Of a DNA stretch of 34,425 bases, positions 20,997 through 33,376 are shown piece after piece. Source of the DNA: Cryptomeria japonica (taxonomy: Eukaryota > Streptophyta > Pinopsida > Cupressales > Cupressaceae); the NCBI RefSeq assembly GCF_030272615.1, contig NW_026729186.1, positions 120,001 to 154,425 on the forward strand, in the 5' to 3' direction. Both the position numbers and the translations under genes were made by a program. Under the pieces are notes generated by a model. That model had not been told where the DNA came from. It searched no databases and was given only the letters and a program-made list of their open reading frames with translations. How positions within the stretch are numbered: the first letter of the stretch is position 1; the number at the start of each line of letters is the position of its first letter.

Positions 20997-22953
20997 AGTT
21001 TTTCGCCGGGCGTCGCAATGCTATTTGAATAAACCTTTTGCCCGTTTGCGTTCTCGTCGGGGCCGGGCCGGGCCGGGGTGCGCTGCCCGCACTACCGCGC
21101 GCGCGGGGGGCGACACCGAGCGCGCACCCGAGGCGCCCCGAGCACACAGGCCACGGTGCAACCCGGGCGTTGTGCGCGCACCCCGGTGCGCCCGAGGTGC
21201 TGCGCGCGCACCCAGGTGAAATCGGTGTGCACCTCGGCCAGTGCGCGCTCGGTCGAGTCGCGCACGTTGGCCAAGGTGCACGGTGATGTTTCTTACTCTA
21301 AGGTTCCGCACCAGACGCCCGGGACAGGTGAGCGAAGCTGGGCGGGGCCGGGTGCGCGGCCGGGGCAGGTGCACGCAGCTGGAGAGAGCTTTGGAGCACA
21401 CTTCGGAGCGCACCAATGATGCGCTCCATTCAAAAGTTTCCTGAAAAGGCAAAAAAAGTTGAGATTATAGAATTTCCCACTTGAGAGATTGTAAAAAAAA
21501 AAAATTTAAAATGAAGGAAACGCGGGTGCCAAGGTGTGCGCAGCCCAGCCAAGGTGTGCGCACCAAGGCGCCCACCCTGGCGAAGGTGCACGCAAGGTGC
21601 GCACCCGAGGCAAACCGGACAATTAACCCAACTTTCGACTTCGCGCGCACCTTGGAGCGCACTTCGGAGCGCTCCTTGGTGCGCACCAATCTTGGGCACC
21701 TCGGAGTGCACCATGGCGCCCACCAAGGTGCGCACCCGGGGCAAACCGAGCTCCGACTTCGTGCGCACCTTGGAGCGCACGAAAGGTGCGCACCATGGCG
21801 CCCACCAAGGTGCGCAGCCCAGCCAAGGCGTGCGCATCAAGGTGCGCACCCTGGCGAAGGTGCGCACCCGGGGCAAACCGAGCTCCGACTTCGTGCGCAC
21901 CTTGGAGCGCACAAAAGGTGCGCAACCCAGCCAAGGTGTGCGCACCCCGGTCAAACCGAGCTCCGAATCGTGCGCACCAGAGGTGCACGCCATCGTGCGC
22001 ACCTTGGAGCACACTTCGGAGCCCTCCTTGGTGCGCGCCGATGTTGCGCACCTCGGAGCGCACCCGGGGAAAACAATGCAATTAACCCGACTTTCGACTT
22101 CGTGGGCACCTCGGAGCGCTCTCGGGTTCGCACCTCGGAGCACACCGAGGTGCGCACCTTTGATGCGCTGCCTTCACCAATTTCCAGAAAAGGCAAGAAA
22201 ACATTGAGAAGGTGTGCGCACCGAGGTGCCCACCCTGGCGAAGGTGCACGCGAGGTGCGCACCCGGGGCAAACCGGGCTCCGACTTCGTGCACGCCGCAC
22301 CTTGGAGCACACTTCGGAGCGCTCCTTGGTGCGCACCAGGGCGCGCAACCCAGCCGAGGTGCCCACCCCGGCGAAGGTGCACGCGAGGTGCGCACCCGGG
22401 GCAAACCGGGCTCCGACTTCGTGCACGCCATGGTGCCCACCGCGGCGAAGGTGCACGCGAGGTGCGCACCCGGGGCAAACCGGGCTCCGACTTCGTGCAC
22501 GCCGCACCTTGGAGCACACTTCGGAGCGCTCCTTGGTGCGCACCATGGTGCCCACCAGGGCGCGCAACCCCGCCGAAGGTGCACGCGAGGTGCGCACCCG
22601 GGGCAAACCGGGCTCCGACTTCGTGCACGCCGCACCTTGGAGCACACTTCGGAGCGCTCCTTGGTGCGCACCATGGTGCCCACCAGGGCGCGCAACCCCG
22701 CCGAAGGTGCACGCGAGGTGCGCACCCGGGGCAAACCGGGCTCCGACTTCGTGCACGCCATGGTGCGCACCGCGGCGAAGGTGCGCACCCGGGGCAAACC
22801 GGGCTCCGACTTCGTGCACGCCGCACCTTGGAGCACACTTCGGAGCGCTCCTTGGTGCGCACCAGGGCGCGCAACCCAGCCGAGGTGCCCACCCCGGCGA
22901 AGGTGCACGCGAGGTGCGTACCCGGGGCAAACCGGGCTCCGACTTCGTGCACG

Positions 22954-25305
22954 CCGCACCTTGGAGCACACTTCGGAGCGCTCCTTGGTGCGCACCATGG
23001 TGCCCACCAGGCCGCGCAACCCAGCCAAGGTGTGCGCACCAAGGTGCACGCGAGGTGCGCACCCGGGGCAAACCGGGGTCCGACTTCGTGCACGCCGCAC
23101 CTTGGAGCACACATCGGGGCGCTCCCGGGTTCGCACCGGCGTTGCGCACCGTGGTGGGCACCTCGGAGCACACCAAGGTGGGCAGCGAGGTGCGCACCTT
23201 TGATGCGATGCCTTCACTAATTTCCATAAAAGGCAAAAAAAAAACGAGATTTTAAAATTTCCGTTTTGAAAGATAGTGAGAAAAAGGGAATGCTGGTGCC
23301 ATCTTGAGCCCGCCCTGGTGCGCAGCCCAGCCAAGGTGTGCGCACCAAGGTGCCCACCCTGGCGAAGGTGCGCGCCCGGGCAATTAACCCAACTTCCAAC
23401 TTCGCGCGCGCCAGGGTGGGAGCGCACCCAACAACCGGGCCTGGGAAGAGCCAATGCGAGAAACCCCACCAAACGCTCTGACAAAAAAAGAGGGGGCGCT
23501 CCAGTAACCCCGCTTCGGAGCGCACCCTGGGCAAACCCAGCCAAGGTGCCCACCCCGGCCAAGGTGCAGGCGAGGTGCGCACCCGGGGCAAACCGGGCTC
23601 CGACAACGTGCACGCCGCACCTTGGAGCACACTTCGTAGCGCTCCCGGGTGCGCACCTCAGAGCACACCAAGGTGGGCAGCGAGGTGCGCACCTTTGATG
23701 CGCTGCCTTCACTAATTTCCAGAAAAGGCAAAAAAAAAAGGAGATTTTAAAATTTCCGTTTTGAAAGATAGTGAAAAAAACGGAACGCGCGTGCCATCTT
23801 GAGCCCGCCCTGGTGCGCAGCCCAGGTAAGGTGCCCACCCTGGCAAAGGTGCGCACCCGGGCAATTAACCCTACTTCCGACTTCGTGCGCGCCAGGGTGG
23901 CAACCGGGCCTCGGAAGAGCCAATGCGAGAAACCCCACCAAACGCTCCGACAAAAAAAGAGGCGGCGCTCCAATAACCCCGCTTCGGAGCGCAGCCGGGG
24001 CAAACCCAGCCAAGGTGCCCACCCCGACGAAGGTGCACGCGAGGTGCGCACCCGGGGCAAACCGGGCTCCGACAACGTGCACGCAGCACCTTGGAGCACA
24101 CTTCGAAGCACTCCCGGGTGCCCACCGGCGTTGCGCACCGTGGTGGGCAGCGAGGTGCGCACCTTTGATGCGCTGCCTTCACTAATTTCCAGAAAAAGGC
24201 AAACAAAAATGAGATTTTAAAATTTCCGTTTTGAAAGATAGTGAAAAAAAAGGAACGCGGGTGCCATCTTGAGCCCGCCCTGGTGCGCAGCCCAGGCAAG
24301 GCATGCGCACCAAGGTGCCCACCCGAGGTGCACACGCGGGGCAAACCGGGCTCCGACTTCGTGCAGGCCGCACCTTGGAGCACACTTCGGAGCGCTCCTT
24401 GGTGCGCACCATGGTGCCCACCAGGGCGCGCAACCCAGCCAAGGTCTGCACACCAAGGTGCCCACCCCGGCGAAGGTGCACGCGAGGTGCGCACCCGGGG
24501 CAAACCGGGCTCCGACTTCGTGCACGCCATGGTGCCCACCGCGGCGAAGGTGCACGCGAGGTGCGCACCCGGGGCAAACCGGGCTCCGACTTCGTGCACG
24601 CCGCACCTTGGAGCACACTTCGGAGCGCTCCTTGGTGCGCACCATGGTGCCCACCAGGGCGCGCAACCCAGCCAAGGTGTGCGCACCAAGGTGCACGCGA
24701 GGTGCGCACCCGGGGCAAACCGGGGTCCGACTTCGTGCACGCCGCACCTTGGAGCACACATCGGAGCGCTCCCAGGTTCGCACCAGCGTTGCGCACCTTT
24801 GATGCGCTGCCTTCACTAATTTCCAGAAAAGGCAAAAAAAAACGATATTTTAAAATTTCCGTTCTGAAAGATAGTGAAAAAAACGGAACGCGGGTGCCAT
24901 CTTGAGCCCTTCCTGGTGCGCAGCCCAGGCAAGTTGTGCGCACCAAGGTGCCCACCCTGGCGGAGGTGCGCGCCCGGGGCAAACCGGGCTCCGACTTCGT
25001 GCACTGCATGGTGCCCACCAAGGCGCGCAACCCAGCCAAGGTGCCCACCGCAGCGAAGGTGCACGCGAGGTGCACACCCGGGGCAAACCGGGCTCCGACT
25101 TCGTGCACGCCGCACCTTGGAGCACACTTCAGAGCGCTCCTTGGTGCGCACCAGGGCGCGCAACCCAGCCGAGGTGCCCACCCCGGCGAAGGTGCACGCG
25201 AGGTGCGCACCCGGGGCAAACCGGGCTCCGACTTCGTGCACGCCATGGTGCCCACCGCGGCGAAGGTGCGCACCCGGGGCAAACCGGGCTCCGACTTCGT
25301 GCACG
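22954..25305. repeat. Internal 2.35-kb block alpha (cassette 2)
   Basis: Equivalent of 15030-17381, shifted by 7,924 bp. Contains A/T boxes 23202, 23697, 24167 and 24801. Confidence 0.8.
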
Positions 25306-27524
25306 CCGCACCTTGGAGCACACTTCGGAGCGCTCCTTGGTGCGCACCATGGTGCCCACCAGGCCGCGCAACCCAGCCAAGGTGTGCGCACCAAGGTGCA
25401 CGCGAGGTGCGCACCCGGGGCAAACCGGGGTCCGACTTCGTGCACGCCGCACCTTGGAGCACACATCGGGGCGCTCCCGGGTTCGCACCGGCGTTGCGCA
25501 CCGTGGTGGGCACCTCGGAGCACACCAAGGTGGGCAGCGAGGTGCGCACCTTTGATGCGATGCCTTCACTAATTTCCATAAAAGGCAAAAAAAAAACGAG
25601 ATTTTAAAATTTCCGTTTTGAAAGATAGTGAGAAAAAGGGAATGCTGGTGCCATCTTGAGCCCGCCCTGGTGCGCAGCCCAGCCAAGGTTTGCGCACCAA
25701 GGTGCCCACCCTGGCGAAGGTGCGCGCCCGGGCAATTAACCCAACTTCCAACTTCGCGCGCGCCAGGGTGGGAGCGCACCCAACAACCGGGCCTGGGAAG
25801 AGCCAATGCGAGAAACCCCACCAAACTCTCTGACAAAAAAAGAGGGGGCGCTCCAGTAACCCCGCTTCGGAGCGCACCCTGGGCAAACCCAGCCAAGGTG
25901 CCCACCCCGGCCAAGGTGCAGGCGAGGTGCGCACCCGGGGCAAACCGGGCTCCGACAACGTGCACGCCGCACCTTGGAGCACACTTCGTAGCGCTCCCGG
26001 GTGCGCACCTCAGAGCACACCAAGGTGGGCAGCGAGGTGCGCACCTTTGATGCGCTGCCTTCACTAATTTCCAGAAAAGGCAAAAAAAAAAGGAGATTTT
26101 AAAATTTCCGTTTTGAAAGATAGTGAAAAAAATGGAACGCGCGTGCCATCTTGAGCCCGCCCTGGTGCGCAGCCCAGGTAAGGTGCCACCCTGGCAAAGG
26201 TGCGCACCCGGGCAATTAACCCTACTTCCGACTTCGTGCGCGCCAGGGTGGCAACCGGGCCTCGGAAGAGCCAATGCGAGAAACCCCACCAAACGCTCCG
26301 ACAAAAAAAGAGGCGGCGCTCCAATAACCCCGCTTCGGAGCGCAGCCGGGGCAAACCAAGCCAAGGTGCCCACCCCGACGAAGGTGCACGCGAGGTGCGC
26401 ACCCGGGGCAAACCGGGCTCCGACAACGTGCACGCAGCACCTTGGAGCACACTTCGAAGCACTCCCGGGTGCCCACCGGCGTTGCGCACCGTGGTGGGCA
26501 GCGAGGTGCGCACCTTTGATGCGCTGCCTTCACTAATTTCCAGAAAAAGGCAAAAAAAAATGAGATTTTAAAATTTCCGTTTTGAAAGATAGTGAAAAAA
26601 AAGGAACGCGGGTGCCATCTTGAGCCCGCCCTGGTGCGCAGCCCAGGCAAGGCATGCGCACCAAGGTGCCCACCCGAGGTGCACACCCGGGGCAAACCGG
26701 GCTCCGACTTCGTGCAGGCCGCACCTTGGAGCACACTTCGGAGCGCTCCTTGGTGCGCACCATGGTGCCCACCAGGGCGCACCCGGGGCAAACCGGGCTC
26801 CGACTTCGTGCACGCCGCACCTTGGAGCACACATCGGAGCGCTCCCAGGTTCGCACCAGCGTTGCGCACCTTTGATGCGCTGCCTTCACTAATTTCCAGA
26901 AAAGGCAAAAAAAAACGATATTTTAAAATTTCCGTTCTGAAAGATAGTGAAAAAAACGGAACGCGGGTGCCATCTTGAGCCCTTCCTGGTGCGCAGCCCA
27001 GGCAAGTTGTGCGCACCAAGGTGCCCACCCTGGCGGAGGTGCGCGCCCGGGGCAAACCGGGCTCCGACTTCGTGCACTGCATGGTGCCCACCAAGGCGCG
27101 CAACCCAGCCAAGGTGCCCACCGCAGCGAAGGTGCACGCGAGGTGCGCACCCGAGGTGCACACCCGGGGCAAACCGGGCTCCGACTTCGTGCACGCCGCA
27201 CCTTGGAGCACACTTCAGAGCGCTCCTTGGTACGCACCAGGGCGCGCAACCCAGCCAAGGTGCTCACCCCGGCGAAGGTGCACGCGAGGTGCGCACCCGG
27301 GGCAAACCGGGCTCGAACTTCGTGCACGCCGCACCTTGGAGCACACATCGGAGCGCTCCCGGGTTCGCACCAGCATTGCGCACCTTTGATGCGCTGCCTT
27401 CACTAATTTCCAGAAAAGGCAAAAAAAAGAAAAAAATGAGATTTTAAAATTTCCGTTTTGAAAGATAGTGAAAAAAACGGAACGCGGGTGCCATCTTGAG
27501 CCCGCCCTGGTGTGCAGCCCAGGC
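25306..27524. repeat. Internal 2.35-kb block beta, shortened (cassette 2)
   Basis: Equivalent of 17382-19600, shifted by 7,924 bp, with the same internal shortening. Confidence 0.8.
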
Positions 27525-28768
27525 AAGTTGTGCGCACCAAGGCACCCACCCTGGCCAAGGTGGGTCACGGGGTGGGTCCTAGGGTGGGTAACGGGGTGGG
27601 TACTAAGGTGCGTGCCAAGGTGGGTCATAGGGTGGGTGCCAAGGTGGGCACCAGGGTGGGTGTGCACCAACCCTAGCCAGGGTAGGTCACGGGGTGGTTG
27701 TCGGGGTGGGCGTCAAGGAGCCAAGGTGGGTGGCAAGTAGCCAAGTTGCGTGCCAAGGTGGGTGTCGGGGTGGGTGCCAAGGATCCAAGGTGGGTGCCAA
27801 GGAACCAAGGTGGGTGTCTGGGTGGGTGCCGAGGTGGGAGCCAGGGTGGGTCCCAAGGTGAGTGCAAAGGTGGGTGCCAGGGTCAAGGTGAGTGCCAATG
27901 TGGGTTCCAAGGTGCCAGGGTCAGGGTGAGTGCCAATGTGGGTTCAAAGGTGCTAAGTTGGGTGCGAGGTTGGGTGCGAGGGTGGGTGGGTGCCAAGGTG
28001 TGCTAGGTGGAAGCCCGGGTGGGTCGGCATCCCATGGGTGTCGAGTTGGGTGCCTGATGGGTGCTTCTTGTCAAGTTTTAGTCGTCGGGACTCATTTCGA
28101 GCCTTAGAGGTCGTTTCTTGTCCGGTTGCCCTGTCTTCGACCTGGGAACCCAATTTTGGTCCTCGGGTCCCATTTTTTTTTGTCTCGCATCCCACTTTTG
28201 GCCTGTGGCCTTTTCGGGGTCGATTCTCGTTTTGGGCATCAGAGCATGTTTCTTCTCCTAAAACCCAATATTTGTTTATTAAGTCTCGGAACACATTTTT
28301 GTTCTCGTGGACCCATCATGGGTCTTGGAACGCATTTGTGGTCCTTGGGTCCCATTTTGCATCCCGAAACTTGTGTTTTGGTGCTTGATCCCTATTTTGG
28401 GTGCCCACCTTGCACCAAGTGCGCACCCGGGGCAAACCGAGCGCCTTGGTGCACCGGGGCAAGATTGAGCGTGCACCCGAGGCGCCCCGAACATGCACCA
28501 AGGTGCACTCGGCCCACATGTGAGCGCAGGTCGTTGCGCCCGAGGTGGTGTGTGGGCACCGCGTTGCAGACGGGACACTGCACGCACACGACGCCCCCTC
28601 CAGGTGCACGCACGTAGGCCGGGCCGGGTGCACACCCGACGCCCTAGCAAGGTGCGCGCACCCGGGCAGGGCTCACACTTGGCGAACGGGGCGCACTTCG
28701 CGAGGGAGGGTGTGCACCTCGACGGGGGTGGGTGGCCGGGGTGGATTCGCACGTGGGTCGCGGTTTGC

Positions 28769-28796
28769 TAAGTACACACTGCGACAAGCTCATAAC
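28769..28796 (+). promoter_or_regulatory. 5S upstream element (copy 3)
   Basis: TAAGTA at -28 and C at -1, as in copies 1 and 2. Confidence 0.5.
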
Positions 28797-28916
28797 GGGT
28801 GCGATCATACCAGCGTTAGTGCACCGGATCCCATCAGAACTCCGCAGTTAAGCGCGCTTGGGCCGGAGTAGTACTGGGATGGGTGACCTCCCGGGAAGTC
28901 CCGGTGTTGCACCCTT
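28797..28916 (+). rRNA. 5S ribosomal RNA (cassette copy 3)
   Basis: Matches the other two 5S genes except for A to G at gene position 19 (28815), giving GCGTTAGTGC, which I recall as the common gymnosperm form. The internal control region, the helix I ends and the T6 terminator are intact, so it should be functional. Confidence 0.97.
28846..28895 (+). promoter_or_regulatory. 5S internal control region (copy 3)
   Basis: Boxes A and C intact at the expected positions. Confidence 0.9.
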
Positions 28917-28920
28917 TTTT
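28915..28920 (+). terminator. Pol III terminator of 5S (copy 3)
   Basis: T6 run directly after the gene. Confidence 0.9.
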
Positions 28921-30876
28921 AGTTTTTCGCCGGGCGTCGCAATGCTATTTGAATAAACCTTTTGCCCGTTTGCGTTCTCGTCGGGGCCGGGCCGGGCCGG
29001 GGTGCGCTGCCCGCACTACCGCGCGCGCGGGGGCGACACCGAGCGCGCACCCGAGGCGCCCCGAGCACACAGGCCACGGTGCAACCCGGGCGTTGTGCGC
29101 GCACCCCGGTGCGCCCGAGGTGCTGCGCGCGCACCCAGGTGAAATCGGTGTGCACCTCGGCCAGTGCGCGCTCGGTCGAGTCGCGCACGTTGGCCAAGGT
29201 GCACGGTGATGTTTCTTACTCTAAGGTTCCGCACCAGACGCCCGGGACAGGTGAGCGAAGCTGGGCGGGGCCGGGTGCGCGGCCGGGGCAGGTGCACGCA
29301 GCTGGAGAGAGCTTTGGAGCACACTTCGGAGCGCACCAATGATGCGCTCCATTCAAAAGTTTCCTGAAAAGGCAAAAAAAGTTGAGATTATAGAATTTCC
29401 CACTTGAGAGATTGTAAAAAAAAAAAATTTAAAATGAAGGAAACGCGGGTGCCAAGGTGTGCGCAGCCCAGCCAAGGTGTGCGCACCAAGGCGCCCACCC
29501 TGGCGAAGGTGCACGCAAGGTGCGCACCCGAGGCAAACCGGACAATTAACCCAACTTTCGACTTCGCGCGCACCTTGGAGCGCACTTCGGAGCGCTCCTT
29601 GGTGCGCACCAATCTTGGGCACCTCGGAGTGCACCATGGCGCCCACCAAGGTGCGCACCCGGGGCAAACCGAGCTCCGACTTCGTGCGCACCTTGGAGCG
29701 CACGAAAGGTGCGCACCATGGCGCCCACCAAGGTGCGCAGCCCAGCCAAGGCGTGCGCATCAAGGTGCGCACCCTGGCGAAGGTGCGCACCCGGGGCAAA
29801 CCGAGCTCCGACTTCGTGCGCACCTTGGAGCGCACAAAAGGTGCGCAACCCAGCCAAGGTGTGCGCACCCCGGTCAAACCGAGCTCCGAATCGTGCGCAC
29901 CAGAGGTGCACGCCATCGTGCGCACCTTGGAGCACACTTCGGAGCCCTCCTTGGTGCGCGCCGATGTTGCGCACCTCGGAGCGCACCCGGGGAAAACAAT
30001 GCAATTAACCCGACTTTCGACTTCGTGGGCACCTCGGAGCGCTCTCGGGTTCGCACCTCGGAGCACACCGAGGTGCGCACCTTTGATGCGCTGCCTTCAC
30101 CAATTTCCAGAAAAGGCAAGAAAACATTGAGAAGGTGTGCGCACCGAGGTGCCCACCCTGGCGAAGGTGCACGCGAGGTGCGCACCCGGGGCAAACCGGG
30201 CTCCGACTTCGTGCACGCCGCACCTTGGAGCACACTTCGGAGCGCTCCTTGGTGCGCACCAGGGCGCGCAACCCAGCCGAGGTGCCCACCCCGGCGAAGG
30301 TGCACGCGAGGTGCGCACCCGGGGCAAACCGGGCTCCGACTTCGTGCACGCCATGGTGCCCACCGCGGCGAAGGTGCACGCGAGGTGCGCACCCGGGGCA
30401 AACCGGGCTCCGACTTCGTGCACGCCGCACCTTGGAGCACACTTCGGAGCGCTCCTTGGTGCGCACCATGGTGCCCACCAGGGCGCGCAACCCCGCCGAA
30501 GGTGCACGCGAGGTGCGCACCCGGGGCAAACCGGGCTCCGACTTCGTGCACGCCGCACCTTGGAGCACACTTCGGAGCGCTCCTTGGTGCGCACCATGGT
30601 GCCCACCAGGGCGCGCAACCCCGCCGAAGGTGCACGCGAGGTGCGCACCCGGGGCAAACCGGGCTCCGACTTCGTGCACGCCATGGTGCGCACCGCGGCG
30701 AAGGTGCGCACCCGGGGCAAACCGGGCTCCGACTTCGTGCACGCCGCACCTTGGAGCACACTTCGGAGCGCTCCTTGGTGCGCACCAGGGCGCGCAACCC
30801 AGCCGAGGTGCCCACCCCGGCGAAGGTGCACGCGAGGTGCGTACCCGGGGCAAACCGGGCTCCGACTTCGTGCACG

Positions 30877-33376
30877 CCGCACCTTGGAGCACACTTCGGA
30901 GCGCTCCTTGGTGCGCACCATGGTGCCCACCAGGCCGCGCAACCCAGCCAAGGTGTGCGCACCAAGGTGCACGCGAGGTGCGCACCCGGGGCAAACCGGG
31001 GTCCGACTTCGTGCACGCCGCACCTTGGAGCACACATCGGGGCGCTCCCGGGTTCGCACCGGCGTTGCGCACCGTGGTGGGCACCTCGGAGCACACCAAG
31101 GTGGGCAGCGAGGTGCGCACCTTTGATGCGATGCCTTCACTAATTTCCATAAAAGGCAAAAAAAAAACGAGATTTTAAAATTTCCGTTTTGAAAGATAGT
31201 GAGAAAAAGGGAATGCTGGTGCCATCTTGAGCCCGCCCTGGTGCGCAGCCCAGCCAAGGTGTGCGCACCAAGGTGCCCACCCTGGCGAAGGTGCGCGCCC
31301 GGGCAATTAACCCAACTTCCAACTTCGCGCGCGCCAGGGTGGGAGCGCACCCAACAACCGGGCCTGGGAAGAGCCAATGCGAGAAACCCCACCAAACGCT
31401 CTGACAAAAAAAGAGGGGGCGCTCCAGTAACCCCGCTTCGGAGCGCACCCTGGGCAAACCCAGCCAAGGTGCCCACCCCGGCCAAGGTGCAGGCGAGGTG
31501 CGCACCCGGGGCAAACCGGGCTCCGACAACGTGCACGCCGCACCTTGGAGCACACTTCGTAGCGCTCCCGGGTGCGCACCTCAGAGCACACCAAGGTGGG
31601 CAGCGAGGTGCGCACCTTTGATGCGCTGCCTTCACTAATTTCCAGAAAAGGCAAAAAAAAAAGGAGATTTTAAAATTTCCGTTTTGAAAGATAGTGAAAA
31701 AAACGGAACGCGCGTGCCATCTTGAGCCCGCCCTGGTGCGCAGCCCAGGTAAGGTGCCCACCCTGGCAAAGGTGCGCACCCGGGCAATTAACCCTACTTC
31801 CGACTTCGTGCGCGCCAGGGTGGCAACCGGGCCTCGGAAGAGCCAATGCGAGAAACCCCACCAAACGCTCCGACAAAAAAAGAGGCGGCGCTCCAATAAC
31901 CCCGCTTCGGAGCGCAGCCGGGGCAAACCCAGCCAAGGTGCCCACCCCGACGAAGGTGCACGCGAGGTGCGCACCCGGGGCAAACCGGGCTCCGACAACG
32001 TGCACGCAGCACCTTGGAGCACACTTCGAAGCACTCCCGGGTGCCCACCGGCGTTGCGCACCGTGGTGGGCAGCGAGGTGCGCACCTTTGATGCGCTGCC
32101 TTCACTAATTTCCAGAAAAAGGCAAACAAAAATGAGATTTTAAAATTTCCGTTTTGAAAGATAGTGAAAAAAAAGGAACGCGGGTGCCATCTTGAGCCCG
32201 CCCTGGTGCGCAGCCCAGGCAAGGCATGCGCACCAAGGTGCCCACCCGAGGTGCACACGCGGGGCAAACCGGGCTCCGACTTCGTGCAGGCCGCACCTTG
32301 GAGCACACTTCGGAGCGCTCCTTGGTGCGCACCATGGTGCCCACCAGGGCGCGCAACCCAGCCAAGGTCTGCACACCAAGGTGCCCACCCCGGCGAAGGT
32401 GCACGCGAGGTGCGCACCCGGGGCAAACCGGGCTCCGACTTCGTGCACGCCATGGTGCCCACCGCGGCGAAGGTGCACGCGAGGTGCGCACCCGGGGCAA
32501 ACCGGGCTCCGACTTCGTGCACGCCGCACCTTGGAGCACACTTCGGAGCGCTCCTTGGTGCGCACCATGGTGCCCACCAGGGCGCGCAACCCAGCCAAGG
32601 TGTGCGCACCAAGGTGCACGCGAGGTGCGCACCCGGGGCAAACCGGGGTCCGACTTCGTGCACGCCACACCTTGGAGCACACATCGGAGCGCTCCCAGGT
32701 TCGCACCAGCGTTGCGCACCTTTGATGCGCTGCCTTCACTAATTTCCAGAAAAGGCAAAAAAAAACGAGATTTTAAAATTTCCGTTCTGAAAGATAGTGA
32801 AAAAAACGGAACGCGGGTGCCATCTTGAGCCCTTCCTGGTGCGCAGCCCAGGCAAGTTGTGCGCACCAAGGTGCCCACCCTGGCGGAGGTGCGCGCCCGG
32901 GGCAATCCGGGCTCCGACTTCGTGCACTGCATGGTGCCCACCAAGGCGCGCAACCCAGCCAAGGTGCCCACCGCAGCGAAGGTGCACGCGAGGTGCGCAC
33001 CCGAGGTGCACACCCGGGGCAAACCGGGCTCCGACTTCGTGCACGCCGCACCTTGGAGCACACTTCAGAGCGCTCCTTGGTGCGCACCAGGGCGCGCAAC
33101 CCAACCAAGGTCTGCACACCAAGGTGCTCACCCCGGCGAAGGTGCACGCGAGGTGCGCACCCGGGGCAAACCGGGCTCGGACTTCGTGCACGCCGCACCT
33201 TGGAGCACACATCGGAGCGCTCCCGGGTTCGCACCAGCATTGCGCACCTTTGATGCGCTGCCTTCACTAATTTCCAGAAAAGGCAAAAAAAAAAAAAAAA
33301 AAACGAGATTTTAAAATTTCCGTTTTGAAAGATAGTGAAAAAAACGGAACGCGGGTGCCATCTTGAGCCCGCCCTG
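30877..33376. repeat. Single fused alpha/beta block (cassette 3)
   Basis: Only one 2.35-kb-type block is present. Its first part (to about 32800) follows alpha of copy 2. Its last module follows beta, with a small insertion CTGCACACCAAGGTG near 33113. The A-run after the last box is extended (33283-33303), probably by slippage. Confidence 0.8.

Larger units (their letters stand above)
19618..27541 (+). repeat. 5S cassette copy 2 (7,924 bp direct repeat)
   Basis: Same order and exactly the same length as copy 1. A/T boxes start at about 21418, 22162, 23202, 23697, 24167, 24801, 25554, 26049, 26518, 26874 and 27388. A few substitutions distinguish it from copy 1. Some of these, such as a change in the A-run near 24205 (GGCAAACAAAAATG), are shared only with copy 3. 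A G-quadruplex-type run lies at 19638-19676. Confidence 0.95.
27542..33376 (+). repeat. 5S cassette copy 3, shortened to about 5.8 kb
   Basis: Begins at the same GCACCCACCCTGG junction. It follows copy 2 with offset 7,924, then 7,923 after a 1-base loss near 29030. A/T boxes start at 29341, 30085, 31125, 31620, 32090, 32724 and 33252. After the 32724 box the sequence matches the end of block beta, so about 2.1 kb (roughly one alpha/beta unit) is missing. Similarity to copies 1 and 2 stops near 33377, in CCCTGG. A G-quadruplex-type run lies at 27562-27600. Confidence 0.93.

Noticed and set aside
11694-33376. Transposable element or LTR pair explaining the 7.9-kb repeats
   Set aside because: No transposase or polymerase coding sequence, no terminal inverted repeats and no target-site duplications at the junctions. 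The tandem geometry fits unequal exchange.
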